This document shows, piece after piece, positions 1 through 3,868 of a stretch of 7,959 nt of DNA. Position 1 is the first letter of the stretch. Every line of letters begins with the position of its first letter. The notes beneath the pieces are model-generated. The model worked only from the letters and a program-made list of their open reading frames with translations. It ran no database searches and was not told the origin of the DNA. The stretch is from Methylotenera sp. (GTDB lineage Bacteria > Pseudomonadota > Gammaproteobacteria > Burkholderiales > Methylophilaceae), in assembly GCA_027487055.1 (NCBI GenBank), contig JAIYEJ010000025.1:1-7959 (forward strand). Direction: 5' to 3'. Made by a program: the position numbers and the translations under genes.

Positions 1-12
1 AATATTAAACAT
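1..12 (-). CDS. Possible first four codons of yidC (partial, cut by window edge)
   Basis: On the minus strand an ATG at 12-10 opens a frame reading M-F-N-I to the window edge, 11 bases after the yidD stop. In most proteobacteria the membrane-protein insertase gene yidC follows yidD directly, so position and spacing suit a yidC start. Four codons cannot identify a protein, the upstream TAGAG is only a weak ribosome binding site, and the true start could lie outside the window. The call rests on gene order alone. Confidence 0.25.
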
Positions 13-23
13 CTCTAGTAGTG

Positions 24-236
24 CTATTTTGGTACCGGATCATGCCCACCATCTTGCCACGGATGGCAGCGCAATATACGTTTTGTAGCCAGTAAAAATC
101 CTTTTAAAGCACCATGTAATTGTATACTTTCAATCGCATAATGGGAGCAGGTTGGCATGAACCTACACTGTTGACCAAAAAAAGGGCTTAAAATAATTTG
201 ATATGCTCTAATTAACGCAATCATAAACTTTGTCAT
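24..236 (-). CDS. yidD: YidD, membrane protein insertion efficiency factor
   Basis: A 70-residue protein of the usual family length. The family signature CRFMPTCSHYAIESI is at residues 24-38, and a second conserved cysteine stretch, CHPW, is at 57-60. The N-terminal stretch 5-21 is hydrophobic and amphipathic, as expected of a peripheral inner-membrane protein. YidD proteins assist insertion of membrane proteins together with the Sec translocon and YidC; this role is family knowledge. The gene lies 42 bases after rnpA in the same direction, in the classical rpmH-rnpA-yidD-yidC order. The ATG at 236 is used; an AGG seven bases upstream is a modest ribosome binding site. Met5 is a possible alternative start and would still keep the whole signature. 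No promoter is evident in the gap, so it is probably co-transcribed from the rpmH promoter. Confidence 0.93.
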   Translation of the reverse strand: MTKFMIALIRAYQIILSPFFGQQCRFMPTCSHYAIESIQLHGALKGFLLATKRILRCHPWQDGGHDPVPK

Positions 237-278
237 TTTTGGCCTAAAGTTACGCTTATAGAATTGACACTTAACAGC

Positions 279-623
279 TTAAGACTCTAACTTTTTTATT
301 AACTTTTCAAACTCTATTTTTATTTGTGCAAACTCAGATTTATCAAACGCTTTTTGAATCTGTACAATCAAATCAACGGTTGGTAAATGATTCTGATTTA
401 GTCTAAAAAGCTCCCGCATGACTCTACGCATATAATTACGTTGCACTGCTAATTTAGCGGTTTTTTTACTCACAATCAAACCAAGTCGTGCAACATTTGT
501 ATCATTTACACGATAACGTAACACCAAATGTTGATGACTGATGCGTTTGCGCAAACTAAAAACGGATGAAAAATCATCCGTTTTTACTATTTTGGCTTGT
601 TTAGTAAATCTAAACGATGCCAA
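279..623 (-). CDS. rnpA: Ribonuclease P protein component (TTG start)
   Basis: A 114-residue basic protein that binds the catalytic RNase P RNA and helps position pre-tRNA 5' leaders for cleavage. The N-terminal FSSVF (18-22) fits the family's substrate-contacting aromatic positions. The family hallmark is the basic helix QRNYMRRVMRE at 61-71, equivalent to the RNR motif. The start must be TTG at 623: no in-frame ATG or GTG lies upstream before the rpmH stop codon, and the next Met (residue 65) would cut the protein in half. AGAG six bases before the TTG is a plausible ribosome binding site. The reading frame is the one closed by the rpmH TAA, 18 bases upstream. A perfect 12-bp inverted repeat followed by U residues lies inside codons about 13-22 and is listed separately. 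Length and motifs are normal. Confidence 0.93.
   Translation of the reverse strand: MASFRFTKQAKIVKTDDFSSVFSLRKRISHQHLVLRYRVNDTNVARLGLIVSKKTAKLAVQRNYMRRVMRELFRLNQNHLPTVDLIVQIQKAFDKSEFAQIKIEFEKLIKKLES
558..585 (-). terminator. Terminator-like hairpin inside the rnpA coding region
   Basis: The arms are AAAAACGGATGA (558-569) and TCATCCGTTTTT (574-585), a perfect 12-bp inverted repeat around the four-base loop 570-573. Read on the minus strand, as in rpmH-rnpA mRNA, it gives an A-tract, a 7-bp core stem CGGATGA, a U4 loop, the complementary arm and five U residues, which is the form of an intrinsic terminator. It starts about 38 bases into rnpA and encodes the KTDDFSSVF segment. It looks the same on the plus strand, but nothing is known to be transcribed that way. 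The structure is seen directly; activity is inferred. It might attenuate rnpA relative to the abundant L34 mRNA, or translating ribosomes might simply melt it. Confidence 0.45.
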
Positions 624-641
624 TTTATACTCTTTTAAAGT

Positions 642-776
642 TTACAGGCCTAGACGTGCACGACCTCTAGCACGACGTGCGGCAATCACAGCACGACCAC
701 CTTTTGTTTTCATGCGAACCAAAAAGCCATGCGTACGTGCGCGGCGTGTTTTTGATGGTTGGTAAGTACGTTTCAT
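642..776 (-). CDS. rpmH: 50S ribosomal protein L34
   Basis: A 44-residue very basic protein beginning MKRTYQPSKTRRARTHGFLV and ending RARGRARLGL, which matches the nearly invariant L34 pattern, with RMKTKGGRAVIAARR in between. L34 is a structural component of the large ribosomal subunit. The start is the ATG at 776, preceded by GGAG (786-783 on the minus strand) at a six-base spacing, a strong ribosome binding site. It is the first gene of the leftward operon and has a good sigma70 promoter at 813-842. rnpA follows after 18 bases in the same frame as the rpmH stop. Placement beside dnaA and the origin is the ancestral bacterial arrangement and gives the gene high dosage in fast-growing cells. 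Confidence 0.97.
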   Translation of the reverse strand: MKRTYQPSKTRRARTHGFLVRMKTKGGRAVIAARRARGRARLGL

Positions 777-812
777 TTAATTCTCCAGCTAGCAAATGCT
801 ACAAAGCCCGTC

Positions 813-842
813 ATTAAACCCGATAACACCCTATTCTGTCAA
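813..842 (-). promoter_or_regulatory. Sigma70 promoter for the rpmH-rnpA-yidD operon
   Basis: On the minus strand a perfect -35 TTGACA (842-837) is followed by an 18-bp spacer and a -10 TTTAAT (818-813, 5/6 to TATAAT). Transcription would start near 806, leaving a leader of about 30 bases that includes the strong rpmH ribosome binding site. The match is seen in the sequence; activity is inferred. Confidence 0.7.
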
Positions 843-897
843 TGAATATTTAATAAAAAACATATTTGATAAGCATATAAAATAAATAAGGATTGCC

Positions 898-906
898 TGT
901 GGATAA
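898..906 (-). promoter_or_regulatory. Consensus DnaA box upstream of dnaA
   Basis: TGTGGATAA on the plus strand is TTATCCACA on the minus strand, a 9/9 match to the strict DnaA box. It overlaps the candidate -35 of the dnaA promoter, the usual position for negative autoregulation by DnaA. On the minus strand it is followed by the GC-containing spacer GGCAATCC and then a strongly AT-rich stretch. Confidence 0.8.
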
Positions 907-928
907 GTCTTAATAAAACCGCTAAAAT
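900..928 (+). promoter_or_regulatory. Candidate dnaA promoter overlapping a DnaA box
   Basis: The -10 TAAAAT (923-928, 5/6) and the -35 TGGATA (900-905, 4/6) are separated by 17 bp. Transcription would start near 935, about 88 bases before the dnaA ATG. The -35 lies within the DnaA box at 898-906, so DnaA bound there would block RNA polymerase. The -35 match is weak and other AT-rich -10-like words occur nearby (TATAAA at 944-949), so the exact promoter is uncertain. Confidence 0.4.
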
Positions 929-1022
929 AGTACGAATAATGATTATAAATAATCAAATAGCTATTAATCAAAATATCTAATAAAAACATAAAGTTAACAA
1001 ATAAAAAGGAATACGCCATTTA

Positions 1023-2429
1023 ATGGAAGATTTTTGGCCTACTTGCCTTAGCCGCTTTGAAAAAGAGCTGTCTGCACAGCAATTTAATACATGGATAAAA
1101 CCTCTAGAAATGCAAATAGGGGAGAATGCCATACGGCTACTTGCGCCAAATAAGTTTGTACAACAATGGGTTAAAGATAAATTTTGGACAAAAATTGAGG
1201 CCATTGCAGCAGAGTTACTGCCAAAAGATATATTGGTCGAGTTATCGATTATTAAAAACAACGATAAAAAATTGACTGAAAATGTTACCTCTAAGGATAA
1301 ATCAAACAAAAAACTTAACCCTCAAGAGACCTCAAAAAACAAAATAGAATTAGAAGCTGAAAAATTAGTAACTTCAAAAGCTCCAGTAACTCGTCGTGTT
1401 AATAAACAGTTATCTGGCTTAAACCCCAGTTTTAATTTTGATAATTACGTCACTGGGCGCGCCAATCAACTAGCACGCGCCGCAGCCATACAAGTTGCAG
1501 AAAACTCTGGCCAGACTTACAACCCTTTATTTATTTATGGTGGTGTTGCTTTAGGAAAAACGCATTTATTACATGCCATTGGCAACCATTTAAAACAACA
1601 AAATCCCGATGCTAACATACGTTATTTACATGCTGAACGTTATGTTTCAGATGTTGTAAAAGCATATGAAAATAAGGCGTTTGATGAATTTAAAAGACAA
1701 TATCATTCGCTCGATTTACTTTTGATTGATGATATTCAGTTTTTTGCAAAAAAAACACGTACGCAAGAAGAGTTTTTCTATGCATTTAACACCTTAATTG
1801 AAGAAAAAAAACAAATTGTCATTACATGCGATACCTATCCCAAAGAAATTGTGGATGTAGATGAACGTTTAAGAACAAGATTTAGTTGGGGTCTCACAGT
1901 TGCAGTAGAGCCGCCAGAGTTAGAAATGCGTGTGGCTATATTGCTAAAGAAAGCCGAAGAATCAAAAGTTAACTTAACAGAAGATGTTGCTTTTTTTGTG
2001 GCGAAACAGATACGTTCTAGTGTTCGTGAATTGGAAGGTGCACTTAATCGGATTGTCGCCATGGCCAACTTTACAGGGCATAATATTGATATACAGTTGG
2101 CAAAAGAAGCATTACGCGATTTAATCGCTGTGCGTGGCCGCCAAATTACAATAGAGAATATACAAAAAACGGTCGCAGATTATTACAAAATTAAAGTAAG
2201 CGAAATGCATAGCAAAAAGCGCTCACGTAATTATGCAAGGCCGAGGCAAATTGCAATGAGTTTAGCGCGTGAATTTACTAACCATAGCTTTCCTGAAATC
2301 GGCGAGGCTTTTGGCAGTCGACATCACACAACGGTAATGCATGCGTGCGAAGAAATTGAACAGTTGCGTTTGAATGATCAAGCAATTGCGCGTGATATTG
2401 GTTTTTTAACGCAAGTTATTCGCGATTAA
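1023..2429 (+). CDS. dnaA: Chromosomal replication initiator protein DnaA
   Basis: A 468-residue AAA+ initiator that binds DnaA boxes and melts the origin. Domain I (1-78) opens with FWPTCLSRFEKELSAQQFNTW. A Lys-rich linker follows (79-130). Domain III (131-370) has Walker A GGVALGKT at 173-180, Walker B LLIDDIQF at 233-240, sensor I ITCDTYPKEI at 267-276, the box VII arginine R286 and sensor II R335. Domain IV carries RSRNYARPRQIAMSLARE (400-417) and the signature GSRHHTTVMHAC (431-442). Two positions are odd: A176 replaces the usual Gly in GGVGLGKT, and H434 replaces the base-contacting Asp of the usual GRDHTTV. All other landmarks are intact and the frame is unbroken, so the protein is probably functional. 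The start is the ATG at 1023, with AAGGA at 1006-1010. DnaA boxes lie on both sides, implying autoregulation. Confidence 0.97.
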   Translation: MEDFWPTCLSRFEKELSAQQFNTWIKPLEMQIGENAIRLLAPNKFVQQWVKDKFWTKIEAIAAELLPKDILVELSIIKNNDKKLTENVTSKDKSNKKLNPQETSKNKIELEAEKLVTSKAPVTRRVNKQLSGLNPSFNFDNYVTGRANQLARAAAIQVAENSGQTYNPLFIYGGVALGKTHLLHAIGNHLKQQNPDANIRYLHAERYVSDVVKAYENKAFDEFKRQYHSLDLLLIDDIQFFAKKTRTQEEFFYAFNTLIEEKKQIVITCDTYPKEIVDVDERLRTRFSWGLTVAVEPPELEMRVAILLKKAEESKVNLTEDVAFFVAKQIRSSVRELEGALNRIVAMANFTGHNIDIQLAKEALRDLIAVRGRQITIENIQKTVADYYKIKVSEMHSKKRSRNYARPRQIAMSLAREFTNHSFPEIGEAFGSRHHTTVMHACEEIEQLRLNDQAIARDIGFLTQVIRD

Positions 2430-2441
2430 GAAAATGTGGGA

Positions 2442-2450
2442 TGTGAATAA
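2442..2450 (-). promoter_or_regulatory. Consensus DnaA box (TTATTCACA)
   Basis: TGTGAATAA on the plus strand is TTATTCACA on the minus strand and matches TTATNCACA fully. It starts 13 bases after the dnaA stop codon. Confidence 0.75.
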
Positions 2451-2464
2451 AAGTAAGTTTAACT

Positions 2465-2473
2465 TGTGGATAA
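2465..2473 (-). promoter_or_regulatory. Consensus DnaA box (TTATCCACA)
   Basis: TGTGGATAA on the plus strand is a 9/9 strict DnaA box on the minus strand. It has the same orientation as the box at 2442 and starts 23 bp from it, about two helical turns. Confidence 0.85.
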
Positions 2474-2510
2474 ATTTTGAATACAAATGTTTTTTTTAAT
2501 TATGTCGTTT

Positions 2511-2519
2511 TTATCCACA
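2511..2519 (+). promoter_or_regulatory. Consensus DnaA box (TTATCCACA)
   Basis: A 9/9 strict DnaA box on the plus strand, opposite in orientation to the two boxes before it and pointing toward the AT-rich unwinding region. Confidence 0.85.
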
Positions 2520-2526
2520 ATTTACC

Positions 2527-2542
2527 CGCATTATAAAATGCG
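2527..2542. repeat. Small perfect inverted repeat within the candidate origin
   Basis: Arms CGCATT (2527-2532) and AATGCG (2537-2542) surround the loop ATAA. There is no T-run after it, so it is not an intrinsic terminator. It lies seven bases after the last consensus DnaA box. It may be a protein-binding palindrome or chance. Confidence 0.4.
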
Positions 2543-2598
2543 TTGAATAACAACTTTAAGATTGCGTTAACCCTATGTTTTTTATTAAAAATTAAGCA

Positions 2599-2666
2599 GT
2601 ACTCACATAAAATTCACACATTATTATTACTATTATTTTTAAATATATATTAAATTAAATTATTAA
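2599..2666 (+). other. Candidate basal unwinding element with DnaA-trios
   Basis: Two degenerate plus-strand DnaA boxes, GTACTCACA (2599-2607) and AAATTCACA (2610-2618), each match 7/9 of TTATNCACA. They are followed at 2621-2638 by TTATTATTACTATTATTT. Its complement, read 3'-5', is AAT AAT AAT GAT AAT AAA: six consecutive triplets fitting the DnaA-trio rule [G/A]A[T/A]. An AT-only stretch continues to about 2666. In the model established in Bacillus subtilis, DnaA loads from boxes next to the trios onto one strand and opens the duplex. Box order, spacing and polarity agree here, but the usual GC-rich patch between box and trios is minimal. Confidence 0.55.
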
Positions 2667-2720
2667 ACACAGTCGCAAACTATATAAACATACTATTTAA
2701 GTATTTTTGGAAACATCATT

Positions 2721-3821
2721 ATGCAAATTAAAATAAATCGAGAAGTTTTACTAAAACCATTAACGAATGTGACTAGTATTGTCGAACGCCGTCATACTTT
2801 ACCTATCCTCTCTAATTTATTATTAGAAGCTAAAAATAATAATATCTTGCTAACAGCAACAGATTTAGAAATGCAAATTTCTTTAAATATTGAAAGTAAA
2901 TTTACTGGAGAACTTTCAACAACCATTTCAGCAAAAAAACTATTGGATATTTGTCGATCATTGCCAGAGAGTGTAGACATTGATATGGTTAGTAATGACA
3001 GTCGCATAACTGTTAAAGCAGGCAAAAGTAGATTTAACTTACAAACCTTGCCAGCTGCAGATTATCCAATCATGACAAAAGTATCGGATAACAATACACA
3101 AATACAAATTAGTCAAATTGTCTTAAAAAAACTACTCAAACAAGTAGAGTTTGCAATGGCGCAACAAGACATTCGCTATTATTTAAATGGCTTACTGATA
3201 GAAGTAAACGAAAATAAACTGAATATTGTAGGTACAGATGGACATCGTTTGAGTTTTACCTCGACAACTTTAAGTAAAAGTTATGAAAAGTCAGAAATTA
3301 TATTACCACGAAAAACAGTCATCGAACTTATTAAGCTTTTGAATGATAGTGAGGAAGAAGTGACGATTGAAATAAATGCTGGTCAAGTAAATTTTACGTT
3401 TAGTGATATTAAGCTTATTTCAAAAGTGATAGACGGAAAGTTTCCTGATTACAACAGAGTGATTCCAATTGGACATAAAAATACATTTTCTGTTAATCGT
3501 GTAGCTGTATTAACAGCAATGCAACGCGCTTCAATATTATCTAACGAAAAATATCGTGGTATTCGTATGGTGTTAAATAATAACAATTTAAAACTCATTA
3601 GCACCAATACAGAGCAAGAAGAAGCTGAAGAAGAACTAGAAGTAGAATACACAAAAGAGTTATTAGATATAGGCTTTAATGTGACCTATTTGATAGATGT
3701 ATTAAATAATGTGAGTGATGAGACAATAGAGTTTGCTTTTGCAGATGCAAATAGCAGTTGCCTAATAACTGTTCCAAACGATGAAAACTATAAATATGTT
3801 GTCATGCCAATGCGTATTTAA
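2721..3821 (+). CDS. dnaN: DNA polymerase III beta subunit (sliding clamp)
   Basis: A 366-residue protein, the same length as the E. coli clamp. It forms a ring-shaped dimer that tethers the polymerase to DNA and recruits other replication and repair proteins. Three tandem clamp folds span roughly 1-125, 126-250 and 251-366. The partner-binding pocket is recognisable from TDGHRL (172-177), FPDYNRV (241-247) and the C-terminal VVMPMRI (360-366). The start is the ATG at 2721, with GGAAA (2709-2713) eight bases upstream. Its codon use is visibly richer in A and T than that of gyrB, but the whole protein aligns as a normal clamp and there is no sign of transfer. It lies 291 bases after dnaA across the candidate origin, and 47 bases before gyrB. 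Confidence 0.97.
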   Translation: MQIKINREVLLKPLTNVTSIVERRHTLPILSNLLLEAKNNNILLTATDLEMQISLNIESKFTGELSTTISAKKLLDICRSLPESVDIDMVSNDSRITVKAGKSRFNLQTLPAADYPIMTKVSDNNTQIQISQIVLKKLLKQVEFAMAQQDIRYYLNGLLIEVNENKLNIVGTDGHRLSFTSTTLSKSYEKSEIILPRKTVIELIKLLNDSEEEVTIEINAGQVNFTFSDIKLISKVIDGKFPDYNRVIPIGHKNTFSVNRVAVLTAMQRASILSNEKYRGIRMVLNNNNLKLISTNTEQEEAEEELEVEYTKELLDIGFNVTYLIDVLNNVSDETIEFAFADANSSCLITVPNDENYKYVVMPMRI

Positions 3822-3868
3822 GTATTAAAACAAAAGAAACCCTTAAATTAAAAAGTAAAGAAAAGATT

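Larger units (their letters stand above)
777..1022. other. rpmH-dnaA intergenic region, possible left half of oriC
   Basis: 246 non-coding bases between divergent rpmH and dnaA. Going rightward it holds the rpmH promoter (813-842), an AT-rich run (about 843-890), one consensus DnaA box (898-906), a candidate dnaA promoter overlapping that box, and an AT-rich dnaA leader with two short palindromes (940-955 and 956-965). Open frames through here are compositional accidents. With DnaA boxes here and also downstream of dnaA, this may be one lobe of a bipartite origin or simply the dnaA autoregulatory region. Confidence 0.5.
2430..2720. other. dnaA-dnaN intergenic region, main candidate for oriC
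   Basis: 291 non-coding bases holding three consensus DnaA boxes (2442-2450, 2465-2473, 2511-2519), a small hairpin (2527-2542), a degenerate box at 2542-2550, two 7/9 boxes at 2599-2607 and 2610-2618, a run of DnaA-trio-like triplets (2621-2638), and an AT-only run from about 2638 to 2666. Clustered boxes beside an AT-rich unwinding element, next to dnaA and dnaN and at a change of gene direction, is the standard bacterial origin pattern. A dnaN promoter must also lie here or further upstream. TATAAA at 2683-2688 is a possible -10, but no convincing -35 was found. Confidence 0.7.

Noticed and set aside
541..765. Plus-strand open frame of 74 codons
   Set aside because: It lies over rnpA and rpmH, which are clear genes on the other strand; its Arg-rich content is an antisense shadow of rpmH.
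864..879. Half-matching FNR-like word TTGATAAGCATATA
   Set aside because: Only the left half fits TTGAT-N4-ATCAA; the right half is broken, unlike the perfect site at 6338-6351.
831..1019. Minus-strand open frame with hydrophobic content in the rpmH-dnaA gap
   Set aside because: It covers the rpmH -35, the DnaA box and the dnaA leader. Phe/Tyr/Ile richness is what AT-rich DNA gives by chance, and it has no recognisable family features.
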